Assembly: GCF_000146065.2 (NCBI RefSeq)
Contig: NC_020449.1
Location: forward strand, 1,960,654 to 2,024,653
Direction of reading: 5' to 3'
DNA: 64,000 bases
DNA from: Candidatus Cloacimonas acidaminovorans str. Evry
GTDB lineage: Bacteria; Cloacimonadota; Cloacimonadia; Cloacimonadales; Cloacimonadaceae
The notes beneath the pieces were generated by a model. That model was given only the letters and a program-made list of their open reading frames with translations. It was not told the DNA's origin and ran no database searches. The number at the start of each line of letters is the position of its first letter. The stretch's first letter is position 1. This document shows positions 8,789-18,300 of this stretch, in pieces. The translations under genes and the position numbers were made by a program.

Positions 8789-9261
8789 TCAGAATCCCCG
8801 TTTTTGTATTGATTCAGAATGGCAGGAATTGCCTCGGGAACAAGTTTGCCATAAGTTTTACCATCAATCATAATTACCGGCGCTAAAGAACAACAGCCCA
8901 AACAGGCAACTTCCATAACCGTAAATTGCATATCGGATGTAGTGTTTTCACCTTCGGGAAGCTGTAATATTTCAATTATGGCATTTTTTATACTGTCAAC
9001 ATCTGAAACATGACAGGCAGTTCCTTTACAGACCCGGATTAAATGTTTACCCTGCGGTTTTAAGCGAAACATAGAATAAAAGGTGGCTACACCAAATATT
9101 TCCGCAGAAGGTATTTCCATTTTATCCGCTAAATATTGCATTGTTTCTCTGGATAAATAACCCCTTTCTTTTTGGACTTCTTGCAGAAGGGGTATCAGAG
9201 AACCTTTCTTGTCCTGAAATTTAGCCAGAATTTTATCCAGTTCCGGGTAGGCATTTTCCAT
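8785..9261 (-). CDS. NuoE/HydC-like [2Fe-2S] subunit
   Basis: 158-residue thioredoxin-like ferredoxin of the NuoE family. The [2Fe-2S] ligands are in the canonical CX4C (C78, C83) and CX3C (C120, C124) arrangement. An N-terminal helical region (residues 5-60, LIPLLQEVQKERGYLS) is typical of NuoE. It is the first gene of the operon and passes electrons between the NuoF-type flavin subunit and the other clusters. No membrane subunits of complex I are present nearby, which supports a soluble enzyme. Confidence 0.92.
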   Translation of the reverse strand: MENAYPELDKILAKFQDKKGSLIPLLQEVQKERGYLSRETMQYLADKMEIPSAEIFGVATFYSMFRLKPQGKHLIRVCKGTACHVSDVDSIKNAIIEILQLPEGENTTSDMQFTVMEVACLGCCSLAPVIMIDGKTYGKLVPEAIPAILNQYKNGDSE

Positions 9262-9517
9262 TGTCAGTCCTTTATCTGTGAGTATTGTAAGATATATAAA
9301 CAGTATATTTTCTCAATTTTACAGGCAACAGATTTTTATGAGGCAGGAAATGTCAAACAAAAAAAGGCAAAACAGGTTTACAGTTTGAAAAACCGTCCCT
9401 GAAAATCGTAATTCTCAGCTTCTTTTTATCTCCTGAAATAAGCTGAATAAATAAAAATCTTTACAAAAAACAGCCACTCTAAATCGTGGTTTTCTGAAAT
9501 GCCTTTAGGAGAATCTT

Positions 9518-11029
9518 ATGTCAGACAAGGTACATTCCAATAGCAGTAAAACTGCAATGAAAGAAATGAAAGAAGAATATCTGCGGATGCTTGAAGAATC
9601 CTTTCAAAACACAGCAGAAATTAAAAAGGGCGATGTTATTGAAGCTCCCATTGTAAGCATCGGCGAACAATACATAATCCTTAATTTAGGCGGTAAATTT
9701 GATGCTTATGCCGAAATCGGAGAGTTTTCCGATTCCAGAGGAGTTTTGCCTTACAAAGTAGGTGACAACTTAAAGGGTTATGTTGTTGACCAGAATGAAA
9801 ATGGCTATGTCGTTGCGCGGAGCTTGACTAAACAGTATGTAGATAAACAATCCATTCTTGAGGCATTTGAGAAAAAAATCCCGGTGCAGGGAAAAATATA
9901 TACTCCAACGAAGGGTGGTTTCAATGTAGATATTCTTGGAGCACGGGCATTTTGTCCCGTATCACAGGTCTCATTGCATCCTGTGGAAGATAGTTCTCAG
10001 TTTATAGGAAAAACTCTTGATTTTCTGGTTATTGAATGTTCCGAAAATTGCAGGCGGATAGTTGTTTCGCATCGTCAACTGGAAGAAATGCGAGAACAGG
10101 AAAGAAAAGAAACGGCTTTAGCCAAATTGAAAGTAGGTGATATCGTTAAAGGTAAGGTCTTAAGAATGACTACTTTCGGAGCTTTTATTGACTTGGGCGG
10201 AATTGAAGGTTTAATGCATGTTTCCGAAATTTCCTGGCAGCACATTGTTAGACCGCAAGACGAACTGAAAAAAGGTCAGGAAATTGAGGTTAAAATTCTG
10301 GATATCAAGGGAGAAAAAATTGCTCTTTCGCGTAAGGTCTTGCTTGAAGACCCCTTTGAAGTAGCAATGAAAGAACTGCATGAAGGAGATATCATCAATT
10401 GTCGTGTTCTCCGTTTACACAATTTTGGAGCTTTTGCTGAATTGAAACCCGGTGTTGAAGGTCTTATTCCTATTTCTGAAATGAGCCGTAATCGCAATAT
10501 TTCTCATCCCCGGGATATTGTGAAAGAAGGGGACTGGGTTCAAGTTCAAATTTTACGCATAGATGAAGATACTCATAAGATATCTCTATCGCTGAAGGCA
10601 TTGGAAGCAGACCCCTGGGATAAAATAGATGAAATTATTCAGCTGGAAACCCCTTTTGAAGGAATTGTGGAAAGCTCTACCAATTTCGGCGTTTTTGTTA
10701 CTATCAGTGAAGGAATTACAGGTCTGTTGCCCAAATCCCGGGTACGGAAAAATGACACCTTCCAAACAGGCGAGCCGGTAACTTTGATGGTAACTGCCAT
10801 AGATAAAGAAAATCATAGAATTACTCTTGATTATACCGATCGTTCACCTGTAGAATTGGCTGAAGAACGCGTCCGTTCGGAAGAACATAACTATAGAGAT
10901 CAGCATAACGAAAAAATTCGCAGTTCAAATCCACGCCGGGGTGGAAGAAATCGCAGTGATGAGGAGTGGCGTAAATATGCCAATCAGAAAGTAAATCCGG
11001 CAGCTGATAATCCTTTCAAAGACCTTTAA
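9518..11029 (+). CDS. rpsA: 30S ribosomal protein S1 (five S1 domains)
   Basis: 503-residue protein with five OB-fold S1 motifs, beginning at about residues 36, 118, 203, 288 and 372. Domains 3 and 4 are the most canonical (VKGKVLRMTTFGAFIDLGG and INCRVLRLHNFGAFAELKPG). The tail after residue 440 is charged, disordered and arginine-rich. S1 binds mRNA on the 30S subunit and promotes initiation on structured leaders. E. coli S1 has six domains, but four to five are common elsewhere. The start has TAGGAG seven bases upstream of the ATG. Nine bases separate it from lysS, so the two are probably co-transcribed. A general S1-domain RNA-binding protein cannot be excluded. Confidence 0.88.
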   Translation: MSDKVHSNSSKTAMKEMKEEYLRMLEESFQNTAEIKKGDVIEAPIVSIGEQYIILNLGGKFDAYAEIGEFSDSRGVLPYKVGDNLKGYVVDQNENGYVVARSLTKQYVDKQSILEAFEKKIPVQGKIYTPTKGGFNVDILGARAFCPVSQVSLHPVEDSSQFIGKTLDFLVIECSENCRRIVVSHRQLEEMREQERKETALAKLKVGDIVKGKVLRMTTFGAFIDLGGIEGLMHVSEISWQHIVRPQDELKKGQEIEVKILDIKGEKIALSRKVLLEDPFEVAMKELHEGDIINCRVLRLHNFGAFAELKPGVEGLIPISEMSRNRNISHPRDIVKEGDWVQVQILRIDEDTHKISLSLKALEADPWDKIDEIIQLETPFEGIVESSTNFGVFVTISEGITGLLPKSRVRKNDTFQTGEPVTLMVTAIDKENHRITLDYTDRSPVELAEERVRSEEHNYRDQHNEKIRSSNPRRGGRNRSDEEWRKYANQKVNPAADNPFKDL

Positions 11030-11038
11030 TTTTCCGTA

Positions 11039-12535
11039 ATGTCAAGCAAACCCAATCAGTTTATCCAGTTACGTAAAGAAAAACTGGCAAAAATTAAAGC
11101 CCTGGGTATTGATCCTTATCCCATAAAATCCTATCGTACTCATTATATTTCCGACCTGCTTAAAGATAAGGAAGAACAGCTTCAAAAAGCTGAAGAAGTC
11201 ACTATTACCGGGCGTTTAACAGCTATGCGACGGCAGGGTAAAATCGGTTTTGGCGATCTGGAAGATATTTCCGGAAAAATTCAACTTTATGTAGCTCAAA
11301 ATTTAATCGGCGAGGAAAACTACGAACTATTCAAACTTTGTGATCCGGGTGATTTTATTCAAGCCACAGGAAAAACATTTTTCACGCAAACAGGTGAGTA
11401 TTCCCTAAAATGCAATAATATAAAACTCCTTTCCAAAAACATCAGACCCTTACCTGCAGTGAAGGAAAAAATCGTGGACGGCAAAAAAATCCGTTATGAT
11501 GAATTTTCCGATATTGAACTCCGTTATAGAAAACGCTATCTTGACCTTTTGCTTAATCCTGAACACCGAAAAGTTTTTGAAACGCGGGCAAAAATCATTA
11601 CTGCTATTCGGAATTTTATGGATAGCCGGGGTTATGTGGAAGTAGAAACCCCTATTTTACAACCCCTTTACGGTGGAGCAAATGCCAGACCTTTCATTAC
11701 TCATCATAACACTTTGGATATGGATTTGTATCTCAGAATTGCTACGGAGCTTTATTTAAAGCGTTTAATTGTAGGCGGTTTTGAAAAAGTTTACGAGCTC
11801 GGCAAGGATTTTCGCAATGAAGGTATGGATAGAACTCATAATCCGGAATTTACCATGATTGAGTTTTACGAAGCATATTCCGACCTGGAAGGGATGATGG
11901 ATATCGCTGAAGAGCTGATTAAACATTTGGCTTTGGACATAATCGGCAAGGATACTTTCTTTTATCATAATCACCAGGTTTGCTTAAGCGGAGAATGGAA
12001 AAGAGCATCTTTACCCGATCTGGTTAGTGAATTTGTCGGACAGAATGTAATGAATATCAGCTTTGAAGAGCTTTCTACCATCTGTAAAAACAAGGAGTTG
12101 GTTATCCCTCCGGGCTCCGAAAAAGGAAAACTGATTGCTCTGCTCTTTGAAAATTTTGTAGAAGAAACACTTATCCAACCAACTTTTGTGCGTGATTTTC
12201 CCAAAGAGGTCTCACCTTTGGCTAAGGCAAAACCCGAAAATCCCTTTGTTGCAGACCGTTTTGAACTTTTTATTGCCGGCGGCGAATTTGCCAATGCCTT
12301 CAGTGAATTGAATGATCCTTTGGAGCAAAGAGTCCGTTTGGAAGAACAGGCAAAGTTACGTGCTTTGGGAATTGACGATGCCAATGTCGTGGATGAGGAT
12401 TTTTTAGAAGCACTGGAATACGGAATGCCTCCTATGGGGGGACAGGGAATCGGCATAGACCGCTTAGTTATGTTGCTAACCGAAAACGATTCCATTAAGG
12501 AAGTTATCCTCTTCCCCCAGATGAAAACCACCTAA
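11039..12535 (+). CDS. lysS: Lysyl-tRNA synthetase, class II
   Basis: 498-residue class II lysine-tRNA ligase. The N-terminal OB-fold anticodon-binding domain spans about residues 55-140 (VTITGRLTAMRRQGKIGFGDLEDISG). The catalytic core shows motif 2 (FRNEGMDRTHNPEFTMIEFYEAY region) and motif 3 near the end (GGQGIGIDRLVMLLT). The protein ends with the usual EVILFPQMK. It charges tRNA-Lys with lysine in the cytoplasm. Length and motifs are standard, and a symmetric terminator-like hairpin follows at 12638-12667. Confidence 0.97.
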   Translation: MSSKPNQFIQLRKEKLAKIKALGIDPYPIKSYRTHYISDLLKDKEEQLQKAEEVTITGRLTAMRRQGKIGFGDLEDISGKIQLYVAQNLIGEENYELFKLCDPGDFIQATGKTFFTQTGEYSLKCNNIKLLSKNIRPLPAVKEKIVDGKKIRYDEFSDIELRYRKRYLDLLLNPEHRKVFETRAKIITAIRNFMDSRGYVEVETPILQPLYGGANARPFITHHNTLDMDLYLRIATELYLKRLIVGGFEKVYELGKDFRNEGMDRTHNPEFTMIEFYEAYSDLEGMMDIAEELIKHLALDIIGKDTFFYHNHQVCLSGEWKRASLPDLVSEFVGQNVMNISFEELSTICKNKELVIPPGSEKGKLIALLFENFVEETLIQPTFVRDFPKEVSPLAKAKPENPFVADRFELFIAGGEFANAFSELNDPLEQRVRLEEQAKLRALGIDDANVVDEDFLEALEYGMPPMGGQGIGIDRLVMLLTENDSIKEVILFPQMKTT

Positions 12536-12637
12536 TTTTTTCCAATTTCTGGATAGTCCAATTATGCAATGGTATTATGATATAGGAAAGTAGAAAAAGT
12601 TCGCTTTCTGTATAATCAGCGTTATAGATAAAACACA

Positions 12638-12667
12638 ACAGGGACTGTTTTTTTTAACAGTCCCTGT
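12638..12667. terminator. Hairpin between convergent lysS and htpG
   Basis: ACAGGGACTGTT (12638-12649) and its exact reverse complement AACAGTCCCTGT (12656-12667) enclose a T6 loop. It sits between convergent genes and probably ends transcription from both sides. Neither flank has a strong U-tract, so efficiency is uncertain. Confidence 0.65.
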
Positions 12668-12710
12668 AGTTTATACTTTCGGGATTAAAAAACCCTGCAA
12701 TTATTTTTAT

Positions 12711-14708
12711 TTATTCGCTTAAGTAGCTAAGCACCTGATTTGCTTTAGCGATAAAACTTTTAAGTTCTTTGCCGCTGAAAGGTTTCTGCTCCAAAAGCGA
12801 AAGATCGTGAATGTAGGAGCAAAGGGTTTTAACTTCTTCATCCTTACCCTGTTCGTGAAAGGTAAGAATCTTTTTGATTATGGGATTATCCCTGTTTACC
12901 ACCAAAGTATGGTATTTAAGCATATCGGAAGAAGGATTTTGATGAGCCAGCAGATCCATATCATGCCAGCGACGCATATATTCACTAAACACAATCATTG
13001 AAGGTATTTCGGGGCTTTTTAAGCTCTTCACTTCTACTTTAATTTCGGTAAAAGCATTATCTTCAAGGGCTTTCATTGCTTCAGCACCCAGTTCTTTACG
13101 CACATTTTCCGGCAGTTCAAAGGGTTTAATGATTGTTTGCTCATCTTTTTGAATCAGATAAGGACTTAAGAGGGTTGCAGCTTGAGGAAACTTTTTCAGA
13201 AAATCGGCATAACTTTCTTTGCTGAAACTTGCCTCCACTTGTTGGTCTAATGCCTTGTAAAATAGTTCTTTCAGCTTATCTTCAGAGTCACTTGCAACCC
13301 CTTCTTTATTTAGCAAGAGGTCATTAACTTCGCTATCAATGCGCACAAATTCAATGTTATTCAGCTTATTTTCCAGCTGTTGATAAAGATGGGTATCCAG
13401 AGGACTGGTTTGAAAAACAACTTCAATACCCTGTTCTTTCATTAAATTCAGGTAGCTGACTTGGGTATCTTCACTGGCTGCATACCAAATCTTTGTCCTT
13501 TCACCTTCGCTTTTATTGCGGGCTTTGTATTCTTCAATAGTTACATAGTCGCCGCTGGCGGATTTGAAGATAATGATATCCTTCATTGCCTCAAAGAAAT
13601 CGTCATCTTTCAGCAAGCCAAATTTGATAAAAGCATTAATATCTTCCCAGTAGCTTTCATATTTCTTGCGGTCTTCCTTGAAGGTATTATTGAAATGGTC
13701 AGCTACTTTTTTTACTATATACTGGCTGATTTTTTTCACCTGGGCATCGTTTTGTAAAAAACTGCGAGAGACATTGAGAGGAATATCCGGAATATCAATT
13801 CCGCCTTTCAAGAGTAGAAGAAATTCCGGAATCAGGTCTTCCAAATTATCCGCTACAAAAACATTATTGCAATAGAGTTTCACTTCTCCTTTGAAGAAAT
13901 CGGGCTCATTGCGCAATTTGGGAAAATATAAAATCCCCTTCAGATTAAAAGGAAAATCCACATTCAGATGAATCCAGAACACAGGGTCCATATAATCGTG
14001 AAAGACATTTTTGTAAAATTCAATATATTCTTCATCTTTCACTTCGTTGGGTTTACGGTTCCAAAGTGCTTCTTTCTGGTTTACTTGTTTGCCTTCAAAC
14101 ATAATTGGATAGGGCATAAAGTTACAGTATCTTTCCAGAATTTCCCTTATTTTATTGGGATCAGCATATTCCGCATTTTCTTCATTCAGGTAAACAGTTA
14201 CGGTAGTTCCAATTTCTTTGCGCTTTCCTTTACTCATAATGTATTCCGTACTGCCGTCACATTCCCAGAAAGCGGGTTCACTTCCTTCCGTGCAAGAAAG
14301 CGAATCTATAGTTACTTTATCGGCAACCATAAAAGCAGAATAAAATCCCAGTCCAAAATGGCCAATCATATTGTTCTGGATGTCCTTGTATTTATTAATA
14401 AAATCCTCGGCACCCGAAAAGGCAATCTGATTGATGTATTTCTTTATTTCCTCAACTGTCATTCCAATTCCGGTATCCATTACTTCTATTGTTTTTTTGC
14501 CTTTATCCAGCTTAACTTCTACTTTCATATCCTCTTCTTTGTAATTAGGATCGGCATATTTGCGTTTGGCTATGGCATCTACCGAATTGGAAATCAATTC
14601 TCTTAGGAATATATCGTGCTGAGAATAGAGCCATTTCTTGATAATCGGGAAGATATTCTCGGTATGGATGCTCAAACTTCCTTTTTCTTTTGTTTTCTTG
14701 TCTGCCAT
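12711..14708 (-). CDS. htpG: Molecular chaperone HtpG (Hsp90)
   Basis: 665-residue Hsp90 homologue. The N-terminal GHKL ATPase domain carries the expected motifs: ELISNSVDAI (Mg/ATP asparagine), DTGIGM, and GHFGLGFYSAFMVAD for the lid. Middle and C-terminal dimerisation domains follow. It is slightly longer than E. coli HtpG (624). It refolds and remodels client proteins in the cytoplasm. A good sigma-70-type promoter lies just upstream (14753-14780) and CTCCTT (AAGGAG on the coding strand) at 14720-14725 serves as the ribosome-binding site. No CIRCE or other heat-shock operator was seen. Confidence 0.97.
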   Translation of the reverse strand: MADKKTKEKGSLSIHTENIFPIIKKWLYSQHDIFLRELISNSVDAIAKRKYADPNYKEEDMKVEVKLDKGKKTIEVMDTGIGMTVEEIKKYINQIAFSGAEDFINKYKDIQNNMIGHFGLGFYSAFMVADKVTIDSLSCTEGSEPAFWECDGSTEYIMSKGKRKEIGTTVTVYLNEENAEYADPNKIREILERYCNFMPYPIMFEGKQVNQKEALWNRKPNEVKDEEYIEFYKNVFHDYMDPVFWIHLNVDFPFNLKGILYFPKLRNEPDFFKGEVKLYCNNVFVADNLEDLIPEFLLLLKGGIDIPDIPLNVSRSFLQNDAQVKKISQYIVKKVADHFNNTFKEDRKKYESYWEDINAFIKFGLLKDDDFFEAMKDIIIFKSASGDYVTIEEYKARNKSEGERTKIWYAASEDTQVSYLNLMKEQGIEVVFQTSPLDTHLYQQLENKLNNIEFVRIDSEVNDLLLNKEGVASDSEDKLKELFYKALDQQVEASFSKESYADFLKKFPQAATLLSPYLIQKDEQTIIKPFELPENVRKELGAEAMKALEDNAFTEIKVEVKSLKSPEIPSMIVFSEYMRRWHDMDLLAHQNPSSDMLKYHTLVVNRDNPIIKKILTFHEQGKDEEVKTLCSYIHDLSLLEQKPFSGKELKSFIAKANQVLSYLSE

Positions 14709-14752
14709 TATGTTTTAATCTCCTTATTTTAATTCATTGTGTTTCTGGAGAT

Positions 14753-14780
14753 AAAATAATCGGTCTTGGCTTATTGTCAA
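14753..14780 (-). promoter_or_regulatory. Sigma-70-like promoter of htpG
   Basis: On the minus strand TTGACA (14780-14775), a 16-bp spacer and TATTTT (14758-14753) precede the htpG ATG by 44 bp. The -35 is a perfect consensus; the -10 is a 4/6 match. Confidence 0.6.
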
Positions 14781-14950
14781 GATTTTTTAGCAGTCCCATA
14801 ACTTGATTGCTAAATTTGTGCAAAACAAATCAGGACTCGTTATGCGGAGGGTTGATATCCTCATCAACCAGCAAAATCGGAAGGGTTAAATGACTCCCAG
14901 CTTGCAGTTTGCCTGCCTATTTTTCCCGGACAAAACCTTCTTATAACCCG

Positions 14951-15024
14951 GTAACAAATAAGTAACAATCCCGTAACGAGATTACTGCAGTGTTAGGGAA
15001 GTGTTACAGAAGTGTTACGGGGTC
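14951..15024. repeat. 11-bp phased dyad element, copy 2 (GTAAC type)
   Basis: Units in exact 11-bp register: GTAACAAATAA, GTAACAATCCC, GTAACGAGATT, then ACTGCAGTGTT, AGGGAAGTGTT, ACAGAAGTGTT, ACGGGG. The three left units carry GTAAC and the right units carry GTTA(C), so the whole is a dyad centred near CTGCAG. It shares its unit with the copy at 43393-43460. Confidence 0.85.
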
Positions 15025-15135
15025 TTCTTGGAATTAACTGATTTGCAGGAAGTTACAAATTTGGAGATAAATACCCTAAAGAACATAAATTTATCCCGCA
15101 GAATTCGCTGATTATGCTGATTTTATTTGTTGTGC

Positions 15136-15209
15136 CGTCATTAGTCATAAGCGCCCAAAAAAGATAAGTTCAGGAATAAATTTGTGAAAACGCTAATAAC
15201 TCCTGACTT
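15136..15209. repeat. Dispersed ~73-bp hairpin element, degenerate copy 2
   Basis: It begins CGTCATTAGTCATAAGCG and ends CGCTAATAACTCCTGACTT, matching in length and end sequence the copies at 3599 and 58871. AAGCG pairs with CGCTA and AGT with ACT. The inner stem is weaker than in the other copies. Confidence 0.55.
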
Positions 15210-15311
15210 ACAAGGGATGTTGTTCTTCCTGTATATTATTCTTGACTAAATTTGAAAGAACACAATTAATGTTTTTTATAAGTTCTTAGACCATAAAAAT
15301 TGGGAGTATTG

Positions 15312-18300
15312 ATGAAAAGGATTTGGATAATAATACTAACCCTTCTGCTGGTTTTTCCTCTGGCAGGAGTAGTTCAAGAAACCGCTTCTCTAAAGCATTT
15401 TCTTTATGGAAATGAACCCAATTGCGCTTACGACAATTGGATTTCCCATTTAGCTGAAGGTATTGCAATTCAGGGCTACAATACTTATGCTCCTTACGAT
15501 AGACAAACCAACGGTTTTGGTGATTTTGTAGTTCCTAATGATGATCAACTAACTGCTTGGAATTATATTGTGGACTTATTTTTAGCCGGCTCCTTTGATG
15601 AAGCGCAGACAGCGATTAATAATGTCGGATTTCCTTATCAGGTTGTTCTTTTTAATGATACGGACAGTGGCATAACTTATAGAATGTTGCGTGAAGTTCC
15701 CAATCCGGAATATTATGATGATAACGGAACTGATGATACTTATGATGATGAAAACGGTGCTTTTGCCTACGGTTGGGGTTTGTATCTTTACAATCCTTTA
15801 GGGAGTAGACCTGTTATTGTAACTGTTCCTCATCCTTGTGATGATTTTCCTACTCCTGCTTTTGCTTTAGAGGCATTTCAAATTTGGGATGCCCAATTTT
15901 TATTGATCAATGGAGCAGGTAGAGAAGTAAGATGGACAAATCAAGGTAGTTATAATAATTCCAAATCCATATCTGATCCTACGCGCGTAACCAATCATCC
16001 TTTCAATGTCTGTTATAAAAAGTTTGCAGACCTTATTAGAACCGAGTTTAATATCCGGGAATTTTCTCCTCAAATACATAGTTACGATTGGAATTATCAT
16101 CCTGGTTATCCTAATGTCCAAATTTCAGCAGGATACAATCGTCTCTGTCCCAACCTTCCTATTAGAGACCTTTCCAGCCGAAAACTGGATATGATTAATA
16201 AGGGTCACCATATAATGATTCCAGCTAATACGGTAGGTTTTCACAGAGAAGTTTATCTGAATGATTTTTATGGTGTTAATTATGATCTCTATCCGTTTCT
16301 TTTTGATGATGGTGAACACTGTTATGAGGTAAATAACTATATTGATTTGCCTGCCTATTCCCAAAATTATCAAATGCTGTATACTCAATCCGGAACAACA
16401 GATTATGATGTTTATGACCCCTTTCTCCATACAGAGATGGATGAATTGCCCAATTCTTATGAATTAACCGAAAATACCTATAAATGGTTTTACGGCTGGA
16501 ATGAAGCATTGCAATGCTGGGATTTTGACCATCTTTTTGATAACTTTAAGATGTATTATCTGCGTTGGGTTTACGATTTGGAAAGCGTTATGGACGAAAT
16601 GTTTGCAATGAATGATGGCTTAATTCCCCCTACTCCAGTAGGTTTTTCCATTCAAAATCAATCCCTTAATTCCATCACCTTAAATTGGCAAAAGGTTGAT
16701 TGTTACGATTTTGATACCTTTGAAATACTATATTCCATAAATCCTATTGATGGCTATAATTATCAGATTTACAATCGGAACAATAATACAATTTTAGCTT
16801 CACCCTATTGTGAAAGTGTTACGGTTCCAGGATTGAGTTCTTCTAATAGCTATTTCTTCAAAATCCGCTCAAAAGATAAAAACGGAAATTATTCGGAACT
16901 TTCCAATCAGATAACTACAATTCCCGCTCCAGCCACTATTTATACTTTTACTGCTCACGGTTTGGATAATGAAGTCCGTCTTTTTTGGGGTGTTTCAGGA
17001 CAAACTAATAATCTGGGATATAAGGTCTATAGGAAGGCACCAACCCAAACTGACTACACTTTAATTGATTCTTACCTTACCAACCCCTCTCTGGCAAATA
17101 CATCTGTATCTAACTATACCTATTGGGATTATAATGTTACTAACGGTCAGAACTGGGATTATATAATCAGCTGCACGAATGTAAATAACCAGGAATTTTT
17201 CTATAATTATCCTGTTTCTGCAGCTGTTAGACCTATTCATAATTTAACTCTTACTAACTCTACTGCCACTTTGGTAGATACTATTTACTTTGCTCAAAAT
17301 CCTTATGCTTCCGATAGCCAGGATACCTATTATGATATAACCAAGTCCAATCCTTCCGGTTCAAGTTATGTCTGGTCTGCTTTTTGGGAAGCATATTGGG
17401 GTTCCAATGGAACAGCACTTTCCCGGGAAGTTAAAGGTGGCTATGATACTGCTTTAGACCTGAAAACCTGGACGATTAGAATTCGCTCTACGGAAGTTAA
17501 TACACCTCTTTATTTATCTGCTTCCGATAATTTCAACCGAGCGGAAAAACTTTATATTTACGATTCGGGAAACGGAACTTGGCATAACTTATTTAGCGGA
17601 CCTTATCAATTTATGGTAGCCAATAATAATGTAAGAACTATGACTTTGTATTGGGGTAACCTGCAACCCAAAATTTCTCATATTAACCAAAATAACCAAC
17701 TTTTTCAAGGTGGCAATAATATTACTTTCCAGTGGAGCGCGCAAAACAGTTTTCTGATTGACCATCTGGATTTGTATGTTAAAAATGAAAGAGATAGCTT
17801 GTTTTTAACAGGAAATATTCCGGGAAACCAAAACAGCTGGATATACAATATTCCCCCCAATGTAGATATGCAAAAAGCCCGTTTTTATATCAATTGCTAT
17901 GCTGTTGATGGTTTAATCCAAACATTTGTCTCGCCTTATACTTTTGCCCTTGTTCCCAGGATGATTTTACACTCTAATGAAGCCGGCTGGCAAACGCGCT
18001 CCCAAATTTGGCCCGATTTAACTCCTCCGGTAGAAACTCTTTTCGGTAATGGAGCCATTGCTTTAACTCCAACTAATGAAGGAACCTGGCAGGAAAATGA
18101 TGATCTCCTGTTTGGCATTGCCTATTGGATAAATGCACCGGCAGTAAATTTCTTTAATTCCACGGCTGAAATTTGTCCAACTGAAATTAACTCTTTTCCG
18201 CTGCAACCGGGTTGGAATTTTATAGCCAATCCTCATTATTGCAGTTATTCGGTTCAAAGTTTACGCTTTCTGGTAGGAACAAATCCTTTTCTCTATAGTG

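Larger units (their letters stand above)
14781..15311. other. Gene-free interval with several hairpin repeats
   Basis: No gene is seen. From left to right it holds AGGACTCGTTATG (14832-14844), a hairpin GGTTGAT-ATCCTC-ATCAACC (14850-14869), the 11-bp phased dyad (14951-15024), a degenerate CGCTGATTATGCTGATTT tract near 15107, and a degenerate copy of the ~73-bp hairpin element (15136-15209). GGGAG at 15302-15306 is the ribosome-binding site of the next gene. Confidence 0.6.

Noticed and set aside
11971-12531. A 186-codon minus-strand frame opposite lysS
   Set aside because: Antisense shadow of a well-conserved synthetase; low-complexity Ser/Lys composition.
13968-14606. A 212-codon plus-strand frame opposite htpG
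   Set aside because: Antisense shadow of HtpG; Phe/Ile/His-rich composition with no domain.
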